From the NCBI GenBank assembly GCA_011319805.1, contig SJRY01000244.1, positions 372,001 to 436,000 on the forward strand: a DNA stretch of 64,000 bases. The letters run 5' to 3'. This document shows positions 15,351 to 27,376 of this stretch, in pieces. The position numbers were made by a program, and so were the translations under genes. This DNA is from Macrocybe gigantea. Taxonomy: Eukaryota > Basidiomycota > Agaricomycetes > Agaricales > Callistosporiaceae. The notes under the pieces were generated by a model that was not told the origin of the DNA, searched no databases, and worked only from the letters and a program-made list of their open reading frames with translations. Every line of letters starts with the position of its first letter. Within the stretch, counting starts at the first letter, position 1.

Positions 15351-17189
15351 ATGTGTTCAGTGCCAGTGGATACCGAGCTGTACAACCTTTTGGGGGTGTC
15401 CCCCAATGCCACAGAAGGTAAAGCTATCTCATCAGTGTTCTGTACCGAGAAGAATGCTGAGTGCTGTACCCCAAACAACTCAGGCGAGATCAGGAAAGCG
15501 TATATGAAAAAGGTTCTTACTTCTCCCAATCATGTATCGTTCGTTAGAGCTTGAACATCTTTTAGGCAAAAGAACACCATCCCGTATGTCGATATTTGTG
15601 TTGTGTGGCGCTCTTGACAGACTGTCTGGATCCAGGATAAAAACATCAATGACCCAGAAGCCAGCAAGAAATTTCAGGAGATGGCCGCCGCGTACGATTC
15701 TTCTTGCTTCTACTGTGAAAGCCGAACCGAAAGTTAGACTGACCAACTTTCAACAGGTACGAGATTCTCAGCGACTCCCAATCGCGAGAGATCTATGATA
15801 TGCATGGCATGGATGGGCTCAAGGGCAGTTCGGGAGGCCCGAGTATGGATGCAGCAGACCTATTTGCACAATTCTTTACTGCGGATATGTTCGGATTCGA
15901 CGGACCTGCCTTCAGAGGTGCTCGAGGTCGAAAGGGCGATGATTCCGTCATCGAATATGAGGTGACGTTGGAGGACCTTTACAACGGAAAAACATTGAAG
16001 ATGAACATGGAGAAGGAAGTCGTGTGTGGCGTCTGCAAAGGGTTTGCCGTCCTTTGACTTTCTGCAAGCTGGTCACTGATGCACCTTTCGACTTCCTATT
16101 TAGAACTGGCGCTCGGGGACATGCGAAGGCGAAGGCATGTTCCACTTGTGAAGGAAAAGGTTGGAAGTTTGTTCAAACTCAAGTTAGTCGCCACTAGTTC
16201 TTCCCTGTTTCCATCCTGATGCTTTCTCTTCTTCAGATTACGCCCGCTCAGTTCGGCGTCTCGCGAGTTAAATGTCATGACTGCCAAGGCTCGGGGGAGA
16301 AGTTGAAGGAGAGGGATAGGTAGGCATTCACCCTCCCGAGAGTACCTACGCTGCTCATTTCCCTGATCTTTTGCAGATGCAAAAAGTGTAAAGGCACAAA
16401 AACGGTTTCTGAGAAAGACAGACGGGAGCTGTACGTTGAGAAGGGAATGACACATGGTCAGCGGATAGTGTTAAGCGGCGCCGGTGACCAAACAGTAAGT
16501 TGACGTTGGCAATGCTAAAGTCATGGCAATAACATTCTGTTCATAGCCCGGCATGCCACCTGGTGACGTGGTCTTCGTCTTGAAAGCAAGCCCGCATTCA
16601 ACATTCGAACGTTCGGGAAGCGACCTACTGACACGGATTACGATCACGCTATCTGAAGCGTTATTTGGATTCTCCCGAGTTCTTTTAACGCATCTTGACG
16701 GGCGGGGCATTAAAGTGTCCAGTCCACCCGGCAAAATCATCAAACCAGACCAATGCATCGTGCTGCGTGGAGAGGGCATGCCAATCTACAAACGTCCGGA
16801 TGAAAAGGGAGATCTCTACATCATCTTAAACATCGAAATGCCGGACTCCCAATGGCTGAATACGGCAGATCGAGCGGTGCGTTCCAGCTACTTATTTGAT
16901 GCAGGCACCGTGGTCTCATCTCGCACTTGCTTGATAGGCCCTAGCAGCGCTCCTGCCGCCTAAAAGAGAAGACACAGCCGGTAATCATGCGATCGTCGAC
17001 GACGCAAACTTTGAGGAAAGCGACATTGTGGATGTGCGTTCGCGATCTTTCCCGGCTGGCCCAGACTTCTTTGACTTTTCATCGCAGTTCGGCGGTGGCA
17101 ACGATGATGATTGGGTGGATGAAGATGATAATGATGATGATGACAGCGACGACTTCAACTCTCAGGGGCCTGAATGCCGAACGCAATGA
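15351..17189 (+). CDS. YDJ1: Class A J-protein, farnesylated (Ydj1/Mas5 type)
   Basis: Cytosolic Hsp40 co-chaperone that delivers clients to Hsp70 and stimulates its ATPase. Exons: up to 15417, 15484-15512, 15566-15583, 15636-15691, 15757-16041, 16104-16182, 16237-16319, 16377-16494, 16547-16876 and 16938-17189; 438 residues from ATG 15351. Seen: J-domain with HPD split between the 18-nt exon 3 and exon 4, a short Gly-rich linker, four zinc-finger half sites (CGVCKGTG, CSTCEGKG, CHDCQGSG, CKKCKGTK), the substrate-binding C-terminal domains, an acidic tail, and a terminal CaaX box CRTQ like Ydj1's CASQ, predicting farnesylation and ER/membrane association. A likely alternative start is an ATG split by an intron 15309-15360, giving N-terminus MPVDTELY instead of MCSVPVDTELY. 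Confidence 0.95.
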
Positions 17190-17585
17190 TTTAAAAACAC
17201 TCCCACTCCTTCGGAATTTTGCCTTTGCAGCACCCCGCCATGACATTACGATTTCCCTTCCCTTGTTTTCATAGCGTAGCGATCACATGCATATAATCAA
17301 TACCCCATCATCGTCGGTTGTTAATTTACATTGTTATAATGCAGACTGTAATCATTCCCCATTCTTTCACTTCATTCTCGACGTTTGACGAAGATGAAGC
17401 TTGTGACCGTGGCATTGTACGGCTCAGCGCTCAGCAGTCATTGCAACCATGTGCATGTACACGGTTGAAAGACGTAGCAAGCTTGCATCGGGAACATCAA
17501 AATCTCATTGTGAGGTCGTGTCCGGCTGCGGGCGATCTATGTAAAATTAGGGTGCAGAACAGTGATCGAGGCATGTGGTCCAGCC
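17190..17585. other. Intergenic region J-protein / ThuA gene
   Basis: About 400 bp in tandem orientation: 3' UTR of the J-protein gene and promoter of the ThuA gene. No further feature recognised. Confidence 0.4.
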
Positions 17586-19141
17586 ATGACCACCACGCTC
17601 AACGTTCTACGGCTGCTCTTCGTTCTGCTGTTCGCTCCCTATGTGCTCAGCCAGTCGACGCCGTCGGCGCGCATTCTCATCTACTCCGCGACGCAGAGGT
17701 TCCGTCATGACTCCATTCCCACCGCGATCAACGCGTTGAAAGCGATCGGGCCGCAGAACAACATCCAGTTCGACAATACCGAAGATCGGTTCAAGTTCAA
17801 CGACGCGAATTTGGCCCAGTACGACGCCATTCTGTTCCTGAGCACCACTGGCGAAGGTATGCGCTGCGTGGGCTCGTAGATTGACTAGCTTTTACACGAG
17901 TCATGGGGCTTCCGAGACGTCCCCATTCCTTTCAATACCTTCTAAGTTCTGATGACGCGTTCCCAGTCCTCGATGATGCAGGCAAGACAGCGTTCCAGAA
18001 GTATCTTGATTCTGGCGGAAACTTTGTCGGAATCCATTCCGCTTCGGACACATTGGTGAATACCACGTTCTATGGCCGCGAACTTGGTGAGGTTTAGTTG
18101 CCTGGCATGAATGTCGGTCGACGCACTCATACTCCGGTTTCACAGGCGCATACTTTGATTATCATCCGGCCTTGCAAAATGCCGTGCGTATGATTGTCCC
18201 CCGAGGTCTCACAGCGGAATGACCAATAGTTGGTATGGACGACACGCCAGACGGTCGATGTCGTCGATGCTTCGCACCCGAGCACCAACATGTTGCCGGC
18301 GGCTTGGCAGGTCCAAGACGAGATGTACGTTCCAGCCGCTCTCCGAGGCGTTTTCAAATGCTGTTACCTATCGTAGGTATAATTTCAAATCGGACCCTCG
18401 GGCGATTGGCGCCACGGTCGTGTTAGCTGCGAACGAGTCGAGCTATGTCGGTGCGTTTAATGGTCGCAATTGATTCTGGACGGGACCAACGACAAGCACG
18501 CATCCATCTTAGATGACGGCCCCAGGAAATTCGATCAAGGCTCTCCTCATCCCATAGGTCCGCTCTACATATCCTTTTCACTGTCTCCTTCAGCGACTTA
18601 CTTTCTGGCTTTGATAGCCTGGTTTCAAACGAGGGGCGCCGGCGTCGACAATGAAGGCATCGCCGGGCGAAGCTTCTATACAAGTTTGGGCCATTTGAAT
18701 GACACATGGAAGGCAAGTCACTATGTCCCAAGACACTCTTACATGAGGCTCAAGGACCCTTGAAGGACAATTTGTTTCTCTCTCATGTCATAGGTGGTAT
18801 CACTTGGGTGTTGCAAAGCAACACGACCAAGGCCATGAACTCTTCCGCTACTGTAGGCAACTCCGAGGGGACAGGCTCCTCAGCTTCAAGTTCCACCCGA
18901 TCATTATCACCTTCCGCAGCCAGTGGGGGACGCCGCCATCGTAAGTTCCGGCTCCTTCCTTAGAATCTTGATTGTCTGCTATTGGGGACTTCCGACACAT
19001 TTTTGCGGATTTTTCCTCAGATCCTCAAGTGCAGATCGAGCGACCCTGATACATGTCTCGGCCATTTTCGCAACGTTGGCCGCGGGGCTGGTGGTGGTCG
19101 CGTTTTCTTGGCTCATTGGCAGCGGGCTTTTTGGGTTGTAG
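17586..19141 (+). CDS. Secreted ThuA-domain protein with C-terminal membrane anchor
   Basis: ThuA (trehalose-utilisation-like) proteins have a glutamine-amidotransferase-like fold; their activity in fungi is not settled. Exons: 17586-17856, 17967-18086, 18146-18183, 18251-18324, 18377-18450, 18513-18557, 18618-18712, 18766-18940 and 19021-19141; about 337 residues. Seen: signal peptide LLFVLLFAPYVLSQ, then RILIYSATQRFRHDS, GGNFVGIHSASDT, AYFDYHPA and RSFYTSLGHLNDTW, conserved ThuA blocks; a Ser/Thr/Gly-rich linker; and a final hydrophobic helix AAGLVVVAFSWLIGSGLFGL fitting a GPI signal or transmembrane anchor. Intron 7 uses a GC donor (GCAAGT at 18713). The last two exons join in frame only if one G is added to the G5 run 18925-18929. 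Confidence 0.85.
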
Positions 19142-19480
19142 TCTGCGACGCATGTACCTTGCCTGAAAACTGACTTTTTGAAGCTTATTGTCTGTTATCC
19201 CCGGTAGTCATGCAGCGTGCAGAACGGAGAAGATGGTCGCAAGCGAGTATCGCCCCAACTGAATCTTGGTGCTCACGGGCATTTCACGGGTGCTATTGGG
19301 GTTGACAAAGAGATATCATTATCGATGGCCATTTCATGATGTGAGAGTGTGAAATTAAAATGAACAGACAGGGAGCGGAGACCCGTTTTTCAATCCACGG
19401 TTTTGAGGTGCAGTTGATCGTCGTGTCTATTCCGGTCAAAGACTATTGCCTGAAGGAATCTAATACATTTCAAGAATAAA
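19142..19480. other. Convergent intergenic region ThuA / NDUFB10
   Basis: About 340 bp between converging stop codons. No gene or repeat recognised. Confidence 0.4.
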
Positions 19481-19838
19481 TCAGACGTCAATACGCTTGT
19501 ATCCTTGGACCTGACGAACTGGTCAGAACCGCTGCATTGCCGGGAACAAGAGACTCGTGGGACGCACCTTGTTCGCTCTCAGCATTGCGAGGTATTTTTC
19601 CGACAGCCACTTGCAGTTTTCGTAATGATTAACACCCTCCGCAAGCTGGCATTTCTCCAGCTCCTCACGGACGAGCTTGGCTTCCATAGCGCGGACCCAC
19701 GACTCTCGGATAAAGTCGTCGCGCTCCTTTAGCTTTGCTGGGTGGAAGTAGGATAAGATTTCGCAGACGGGCGTATAACATACCACGCATCGTTACATAC
19801 GAACCTTTGATCTCCGCAACGCGGTCTTCGTTAGCCAT
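19481..19838 (-). CDS. Mitochondrial complex I subunit, NDUFB10/PDSW type
   Basis: Small accessory subunit of NADH:ubiquinone oxidoreductase, located on the intermembrane-space side of the membrane arm. Three exons, 19838-19805, 19737-19568 and 19510-19481, give 77 residues with consistent phases. Seen: MANEDRVAEIKAKLKERDDF, then a charged helix WVRAMEAKLVREELEKCQ and HYENCKWLSEKYLAML; the two cysteines at conserved spacing match the fungal PDSW/NDUFB10 pattern, where they form a disulfide in a twin-helix arrangement. No cleavable presequence, as expected for this family. It diverges from the isomerase gene across 339 bp. Identity rests on the Cys-helix pattern and size, so it is probable rather than certain. 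Confidence 0.75.
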
Positions 19839-20177
19839 GACTGAAGAATTAGGATGGACGTCCGGGAGTCAGCGGCTGTGTTTGGGTCCTTTATTTGGTT
19901 CTTCCAACTGGTTCTTTGGACTGACCGCAAAAATCGCTTGGTCTCGCTGTTCTTCTCATTCTCCTGACGACAAAAAATCGCGCTTTGTGTATTATCATCT
20001 TCGCGGGGCCGGCTCAGTGTCGTAAAGGAAATACATCTAGCTTGGGAGGGCATCCAGTGCATAGCGCAACCCAGGGTCAATCACATGTTTGTCTATGAGG
20101 CTTCAAAGTAACAGTCAAGACCGGGGTTGATGACCCCAAATAGCCCTATTCTTGTCGAGAGCGCTTTGTTGAGAGCC
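19839..20177. promoter_or_regulatory. Divergent promoter NDUFB10 / isomerase
   Basis: A 339-bp interval between a mitochondrial and a peroxisomal gene transcribed outward. No clear fatty-acid response element could be picked out by eye. Confidence 0.35.
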
Positions 20178-21333
20178 ATGTCGTATCCACTGAGCCTTCC
20201 TGTCGACAGACCTCTCATTACTTTAACTCATCGTATGGGCTGACAATATCTTCTCTGAACCAGCATTTTTGTTGACACCGTCCCTCTCTGCGCTAGCTAA
20301 ACCTTCATTATGGATCATAGAATTGCACAATGGACAGGACAGCCGCTTGACAGTCGACCTTGTGGACAAGGGGCTGAAACCAGCACTGGACACCGTGGAA
20401 AGACATTGGCGGGAACAATGGAGAGCCGCTCATGCAACCAAGGACAAGGCCGGAGGAAAGGGTGCGCTGATCATCGTTGGGCGACGAGATCAGGATAAAT
20501 TCTTCAGCAACGGCACGTCTTCCTAATACGCGTACCACCAGAATATTCCAGTGCTTATTGACTCTTAACTAGGCCTCGACTTTCCGAGCGTCGCACCGGA
20601 CCCCAACTTTTTCCCAGGTATATAATGATCTTGTCGCGCCTGTCTGAATTCGTTCATCAAACCTCGCGAACCACAGTGACGTTTAATCCGATTCTGACGC
20701 GGTTATTAACCTTCCCGAGTGAGCTGCCCTCGGTCGTCTCTTTGATTGCATTGCTTATTTGAAACCTTTGGACAGTCCCCATAATTGCGGCCATCAATGG
20801 CCATTGCTTCGCAGCAGGATTCATGTTGTCGTTGGCTTGCGATTTCCGTGTCATGACCGACGGCAGCAAGCGTAACGCCTGGCTGTGCATGAATGAGGTA
20901 TGTCTCTTCTTTGACTGGTCCACACGTTCTTATGGACACGATCAAGGTCCACTTCGGCGCCGTCTGGCCTCTTTCCTTCGCCGCGCTATTGCGCGCAAAA
21001 GTGGGAGACCACCGGTTGCAGCGCAAAATCGCGCTAGAGGGCCACAGGTTCACACCACCTGAAGCCTTGGATGCTGGTCTAGTAGACCATCTTGTGAACG
21101 GAAATACGGCTGATGTTTTGGCGAAGGCGGAGCAGGTGGCTGACAAGTTTGGAGATAACGCCAAGGCAGGAGTGTGGGGTTTGATCAAGGTATTTGTTCT
21201 TCTTAATCTTCTGGCGTGGGCCGCTGAAGCGAGGCAGTGTGATTTGTATCGGGATACGTTGGAAACGATTCGCAGAGATATCAGGGTGACCAATGCTCAG
21301 ATCGAGGACGCTGCAGCCAAATCGAGGCTTTGA
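20178..21333 (+). CDS. Peroxisomal enoyl-CoA isomerase/hydratase (crotonase family)
   Basis: Crotonase-fold enzyme, probably a delta3-delta2-enoyl-CoA isomerase of unsaturated fatty-acid beta-oxidation. Exons: 20178-20232, 20297-20512, 20573-20617, 20677-20718, 20776-20897, 20947-21189 and 21238-21333; 272 residues, phases consistent. Seen: PSLWIIELHNGQDSRL (acyl-CoA pocket strand), ALIIVGRRDQDKFFSNGLDF, the oxyanion-hole segment AAINGHCFAAGFMLSLACDF, and AWLCMNEVHFGAVWP. The protein ends in SRL, a peroxisomal targeting signal type 1 variant, so import into peroxisomes is expected. Intron 2 has a GC donor (GCACGT at 20513); the alternative GT four bases on breaks the frame. Isomerase versus hydratase cannot be decided from sequence alone. 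Confidence 0.9.
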
Positions 21334-21995
21334 TCCATGTGTTTGTCCCCGAGTTGAATGGCAGTCTTTGGTTTCCGGTTACTCGGACCATCAGCATGGA
21401 GATGGTGGTGTCTTGCCCACATCTATCAGATGCCCATGCTAATAGAATCGTTGCAACGCCGAGTCTTGTTCAGCTCATGCGGCTTTTTCCTCTGCTAGGC
21501 GTCTTTATTCGTTCGATGACCGAGCATCGAAACTCTCGCCCGAGGCCGTCGACGATCCTGCTCAACTCGCGGATACGCCGCTAGTAACCTTTTGCAACGA
21601 GTTGCCATGTTGCTCACATCCGCGATGCTGACCCGTTCTCCAGACCTTGACAGATGAAATCATCGGCCAAAGCAAAGCAACAGATGTTGGTATTCTATTT
21701 TTGGCAACTCACATGATCTCGGCCCAAGTAAACGGCATGTGGCAACAAGCACTCTCGATTCTGTGTGAACAATCGCATTGTCACCTGGAAGCCGGCAGGT
21801 AACAGCCGTTCTCAATATATAACGGGCTGGCCTAGCTGTTATCAACCATTTCTCGTTTTCCTGTTGTTTCTGTGCCACTGGCCGGGCATCCCTTTCTTTT
21901 TTTTTCCCCTTTCTTTTTCTTCCTCTGCATTTTCCATTCTTTCTCTAGCAGATTACCCACTCGTATCCAAGAGTTGATCCCCTGCTACGGTCGTC
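21334..21995 (+). promoter_or_regulatory. Promoter region of aspartic protease gene
   Basis: About 660 bp without a gene. A TATA box (TATATAA, 21815-21821) lies 175 bp before the protease ATG, followed by a pyrimidine-rich stretch (21891-21946) of the kind placed before transcription starts of strongly expressed fungal genes. The CTCTAGCAG at 21943-21951 could also be a leader-intron acceptor. Confidence 0.55.
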
Positions 21996-24070
21996 ATGCA
22001 TATTAATTTTTCCTCGCTTTTGACAGGCATCCTTCTTGCCATCTCTGTCCAGGCGCTCCCTCGCCCGAAACCGAAGACTGGCTTTGTCACTTTGCCGCTC
22101 AAACGTATTGAACAACGGTCGGATGTACATCCTCTTATTGTGAGTCGATACGATGGGCAAATGCCTGCGCAGCATCCTTGATATATGTTTCTTTTCAGGC
22201 TCATCAGCAGAACATCAACCGCAGTCACCGTCGGTATGCTCGGATGACGGGTCGTGAAGTCCCTTCCGACGAGGAGCTAGCGAATAATCTCCGGAAACGC
22301 GTGCTTTCCGTTGAAGAAGATGGCGACGAGGGCCTTACGAGGCGTTACAATCGCGTTGGTGTCCCTTCGAGAATCAACTCGCAGACAAAGGCCAAGACTA
22401 CCGGGTCCGGCGCCGTACTTGCAGGTGCCACGGCCAAGAACAGGAATGCTGCTGCAGCTCAAGGGGCCCAACGGAACCGGAATGGTGCCGCCGGTGCTCA
22501 GCGGACTAGAGTAGGCCAGAATGGTGCCACCGCCGGTCAGAGGACCAACCAAGGCCAGAACGGCGGAGCGACCGGCAATAACACCGGAAAAGCAAAGAGC
22601 AAGACCACTATCGGGGCCGGTGGGGCTGGAGGTGCAACAGGCAACACTGCCAACCAAACAGCTAGGTACGTGAACCCGCTAACGAAGGAATATGGCATTA
22701 ATACTGTTACAGTGCCGTCGCTCAGCCTGATGTAGTAACTCCTGCAAATGCCCCCAGCGGTCAAAATTCTCTAGGCCTTGACATCGAGTGAGCAGAGTTG
22801 ATCTTTTTCATGAATTGCCTTAGTTTACCATCTTCAGAGCCAATGATATCGGATACCTTGCAACTATCAAGATGGGGACACCGCCTCGGAACTTTTTGAT
22901 TCTGATGGACTCTGGTTCGGCTGATTTGTGGGTCGGTGCAGAAAATTGCCAGTCTGATGCCGGTGGTGGATGCGTACGTGTTTTTCAATCCGAACGAACA
23001 CTGCCGTGTCGTAACGTCTGCCAAAGGGAAACCACAATTTCCTCGGACCTCAGGGCTCAAACACTTTCAAGGCCACGAACACGCCGTTCCAAATCACCTA
23101 TGGCATAGGTCAAGTGTCCGGAAATGTCATTCAAGACAATATCGATGTTGCGGGTCTCAAGCTCACTGGCCACACGTTCGGCGTCGCAACCACCGAAAGT
23201 GTTGAATTTTCCGATAACACCACACCATTCGATGGTCTCATGGGTTTGGCTCAATCTGTAAGTCGCCAACTGTTATAGCTTTCAACTGGCACTGATATCG
23301 ATCCTCCTTGCCAAACAATAGACTCTTTCTCAACAACAAACATTGACGCCCATTGAGGCTTTGGCCAAAGCCGGCTTAGTCCAAGATGCCATCACCTCGT
23401 ACAAGATTCCACGCCTGCTAGACAACAAGAATGATGGTGAGATAACGTTTGGGTGAGTCCTTCTCTTCATCTGTTGTTCGATAAGAGTCGAGTTTACTCT
23501 TCTTGCGTAACGAATAGTGGTCTCGATGCGACCAAGTTCGACGCCCAAACCCTCGTCAACGTGCCCAACGTGAGCCAGCAAGGATTCTGGGAGGCCAACA
23601 TGGACGCCATCTCCGTCGACGGGCAGAACCTTGGTCTTCAAGGTCGCACCGCCATTCTCGACACGGGCACTACCCTGATCATCGCGCCCGCTGCCGATGC
23701 CACAGCCGTGCACCAGCAGATCCAGGGCGCCAAGTCGGATGGCCAGGGCGGCTTCACCGTGCCGTGCAACACCCAGGCGAGCGTTGCGCTCTCGTTCGGG
23801 GGTGCCACGTTTGCCATTGATCCGAGGGACATCGCGTTCCAGCCCGTCAACGCCGCCGACCCCAACGGCGATTGCATCTCGGGCATCGCTTCTGGCAACG
23901 TTGGAGGAGCCAACGAGTGGCTTGTGTGTATTTTTTTTTCTCCTCTGCCGCTTGCATTGCGTTGACCTAACTTTAAAAAAAAAAACTAGGTTGGCGACGT
24001 GTTCTTGAAGAACGCGTACTTCTCGACAGATGTTGCCAAGAATACGTTGAGCTTGGCTAAGCTTGTCTAG
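21996..24070 (+). CDS. Secreted pepsin-like aspartic protease (A1 family)
   Basis: Extracellular acid endopeptidase, 556 residues. Exons: 21996-22139, 22199-22665, 22713-22787, 22838-22973, 23027-23257, 23322-23452, 23518-23923 and 23990-24070, all in phase. Seen: signal peptide ending near VQALP; a propeptide with several dibasic sites, including LRKR and LTRR; a low-complexity Gly/Ala/Asn/Gln/Arg region of about 100 residues (roughly 95-205); then the mature enzyme with first active-site motif LMDSGSADLW, flap region ITYGIGQVSG, second active-site motif AILDTGTTLI, and C-terminal VGDVFLKNAYFSTDV. Both catalytic aspartates are present, so the enzyme should be active. The low-complexity segment before the catalytic domain is unusual for the family. 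Confidence 0.94.
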
Positions 24071-24361
24071 ATTGGCGAGCGCTAGTGTAGGATGTCTGCC
24101 GCTTGAAGCGGGGCGAGATTTAGAATGCTATATTACCCAGCTGGTCTTATTATTGTACTCTTAGGTTCTGTTCTGAGAAGGAATGGAGAAACAGCTCGAA
24201 GCATGATTTCACCATTGGGTTCGACTGACAAGATGTGAATTATCCAGAAAATGGCACAATGTGATACTGTACAATAGATTCAATTCGATTACAGGGTATA
24301 AAAAATACATATCTAGCCGATTTACGGAGAAAACCCTACCATGTAGACAGATGAAAAGACT

Positions 24362-26125
24362 TTAGACCTCAGATTCTTCACCGAATGGATCCCAGACCTC
24401 GCCAGGCGCAAGCTTTGGACGAACAAAAACATCCTCCCCATCGTCTGCATTGCCATCACTCTTCCCAGCGTTCTTGTCGTCCGTCGACGCGTTGATCTCA
24501 TCCTCGTCGTCTTCATCCTTTTCTTTGTCCTCATCCGCGCTGCAGATCCAGTCGCCCTTCTTCATCCGCTCAAGCCGTTTCTCGACGCGTTCGATCCGCC
24601 TCCGCTTCCACGGCGCGACCGGCGGCGCAGGCGTATACGCGTATTTCATTTTCGAGAGAGACTCGAGAGGGTAACGCAGAGACACCGCAGCGGCGGGTGA
24701 TTTGACGGGAGAGGAGACGGGAGAGGAAGAGGCGTGAGAGTAGTCCAGACCCGGTGTCGAAGTGGGAGGAGGGACGTTCTCGTCGTTGCTTTCATCCTCG
24801 GAAAAATCGTCCTCTGGGTCGAGGCACGACACGGGCGCTCCGATGTGTCTGAGACGCGAATGCAAGCGCTTTATGAACATTTCAAACGCGTGGTCCGAAT
24901 TGAACATCTTCGCGTCCAACAAGAGGGAAGGATCCTCCTCTTCGTCGCTTTCGACTTCGGGGTCGGTGTCGTGTTCTGGGTCTTGATCCTCCTTCTCGTC
25001 GTCGTCGTCGCCGAGGAAGAATATGCTCGACGACGCGTCTCCATAATCCGGATCGTACTCTCCCTCGGCGTCGACGTCGGCGTCGTCTGCCAGGGCAGGT
25101 CTCTTAGCCGGTGACTTGACCGAAGACGTTTTGAACCGCCAATCTGGCGTCTTGAGCTTGTCCGTCGGGACAGAAAATATTGGCTTGGGTAGAGGCGGGG
25201 GGAGACGAGGAAATAACTGGACTCGGCCCCGCGCGCTAAAAACATAGGGAGTATTGGATCGGCCTCGGCGTTTTGGAATAGTCGTTGCGTTGAGTGTTAT
25301 ATGTATCGCGGTGGAGTTATTATGATGCTGTACCGAAAATTCTGCTTTAGTTCAGCAAGTTGACGACAAAAAGAAGGAACATACATATATTATGCCGCGA
25401 GAAAGATCTCCACCTCGAGGCCAGACATGATTTAGCGTAAAGTCCTCTTCAGCTTGCCATATCCAATCATCGCATTCTTCGTCGTCTTCCTCTCCACCCT
25501 TGTCGTCGCCACTATTCTGCTCCCAGGGCTTGTCATCCTCGCCTGTGAACGCATCCTCATCCTCGTCAACCTCTGGCCGGTATCTGCACGGATCACGGAC
25601 ATCAGAGAGCTTGACGCACGTCACGCCCGACTTGATCTGCCCAGGTTTATACGCCATGCTGTAAATCACAATCCGCTTCTTGACTTCGAACAGATGCCGG
25701 TCCTCCTTCGGGTTCGCATGCCACCCGCCGCCGAACAGGAAGGAGATGAGGAATCGGAGGTGTACAAAGGTGTAGTTCAGCGGCACCTGGACCACGCGGT
25801 ACGTGCCACCCAGCCTCGGAGAAAGACTCGAACGAATGAGCTGAAAACGGAGCGGGAGGTGTTTTCCGAAGGTCGTTATGGGTGGCAGCGTATGCGTCAG
25901 GATCTGTGCGCGTTTTCGGCTGAACGGATTCGACGGCGAGTCGTGAGGGCGGGTAGGAAGCGGTGTGAAAGGTGTCCCAGGTGCGGAAAATAGTTCTGGG
26001 CGGGGAGCAGGAAGTGGCGTCTGAGGAAAGGAATATTGACGACGCTTGGCGGGAAGATGCCTGGTGATAAAGATGTCGCCTTCATCGTCGAAATCAGTGA
26101 GCTCGGAGGATCTTTTGAGTGCCAT
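24362..26125 (-). CDS. Acidic nuclear-type protein, unknown function
   Basis: Two exons, 26125-25385 and 25327-24362, separated by a 57-nt intron, encode 568 residues. Seen: an N-terminal stretch with basic patch LPAKRRQYSF; a more ordered block (about residues 75-170) containing LPLRFQLIRS, YRVVQVPLNYTFVHLRFLIS and HLFEVKKRIVIYSM, which weakly resembles the pRiA4b ORF3-like fold found in some fungal proteins; then alternating acidic runs (EDDDEEC-type, GDDDDEKEDQDPEHD) and basic clusters (WKRRRIERVEKRLERMKKG). No catalytic motif or membrane segment is visible. The acidic/basic alternation suggests a nuclear, possibly chromatin- or RNP-associated protein; that is inference only. Convergent with the protease gene, 291 bp apart. 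Confidence 0.7.
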
Positions 26126-26315
26126 GAAGCAGCGTGAAATTTGTGGTGTTGAACTGAGTTGGTGAAATTCAGCGCGTCAATGAGATATACAAAGTCACGT
26201 GCTCACGCGTCGGTGTCCTGACCAATAACTACGGTCCAAAAAACGGAGAATGTACAAATCTATTAGAGATAAACGACACAAGTCTCGTATGTGTACAATA
26301 CGAAGGAAAAAAGGC

Positions 26316-27258
26316 TCATGCTCCAACAGCATCCAGAGGCACGGCTGGAATGACGGGGATGGCCGGGGGAGATTCGGACAACTTTTCTGGTGAAGCCTTT
26401 GACGCTTTGGTGGAGGAATCGGCCTGCTTCGTCGAGTCGGACGCTTCGGGTGGCGAAGGAGACAGCTTGGGCTTTTTCCTCTTCTTCAGCATAGCTATCA
26501 TTGGCAGTACGTTAGGCACAGCCCACAACACGTACACATATTCAACATACCGGCACTGACAGCGTTCTTGACGCCTTCTGTCAATTCTTTAGTTTGCTCA
26601 AGGAATTCCGTGTCATCGAAACGGTGTTTCGTCCCAGCCAAGGTAGCAGAGTCTGCTGATTTATCTCTATTGTTGGGATCGAGGCCAAGCTTGCGTTCAA
26701 GAGCTTCGAGCTTCTCTTTCTGGGCTTTAGCCTTTGCTGCGAGCCTCTCAGGTTCGGACTCGAGATATTCTGCAAGCCTGGAAATATGGCAGGTGTTTGT
26801 CAGTAGTCGAACTAAAGTTACGCTACTCGTTGCGCTCACTTTTTGGCTTCCTTCAACGTACTCAGCCTCCTGCCGTTCAAGTCTCGACACGAATCATTAT
26901 TGCTCGTTTTCTGACTGCTCATCCTACCGCCCGCAGCCCTCAGCTGTGACCCGAAACCTCCTTTGCCTCCCAACACACGAGGAGTTAACCGAAGGGTGAT
27001 AAATGAGGGCCCCGAAGCCCCGAAGCCCTCCTCCAACAGTGACGACACTGGGGCATCGTCGTCAGACAGGATCCGACCTGTATGGGTTGCTAGGACAAAC
27101 TCCGACGGATCGACGATGTTGGCCGATAATCTAGAATGGCGAGCACATAGCAGAGGCAGAATGGATGACACCGGCGTTGACGAAGGTAAATGCAAGTTCA
27201 GAGAGGAAAAGGGAGGGAATGTATGGACAAGAACATTAAGGGAGTCGAGACCGGTCAT
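26316..27258 (-). CDS. SDE2: Sde2-type genome-maintenance/splicing protein
   Basis: Sde2 is made as a ubiquitin-like precursor that is cleaved after a Gly-Gly, releasing a C-terminal part that enters the spliceosome (fission yeast) or acts at replication forks (human). Exons: 27258-26840, 26777-26551 and 26494-26316; 274 residues. Seen: an N-terminal ubiquitin-like domain ending at the processing site LGGKGGFGSQLRAAGGRM, the family hallmark, with cleavage expected after GG to give an N-terminal Lys; then a charged coiled-coil-like helix (EPERLAAKAKAQKEKLEALE); and a Pro/Ser/Lys-rich tail with KKRKKPK as a likely nuclear signal. All splice phases join in frame. The neighbouring upstream gene is the sirtuin on the same strand. 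Confidence 0.92.
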
Positions 27259-27376
27259 TGTGGTTGGTGATAGCGTCAGTGCAGTCTCCTGCTTAGCAAA
27301 TCACTCTGAGCTTAGTCAACATTCGGAGAAATCCGAGCACGCAAACATAAGTTTCTCAGAACAAGGAACAGAATGC

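Noticed and set aside
24361..26000. Long plus-strand open frames (for example 25454-25993 and 24734-25114)
   Set aside because: They mirror the acidic/basic low-complexity coding sequence of the minus-strand gene and have no splice or domain support.
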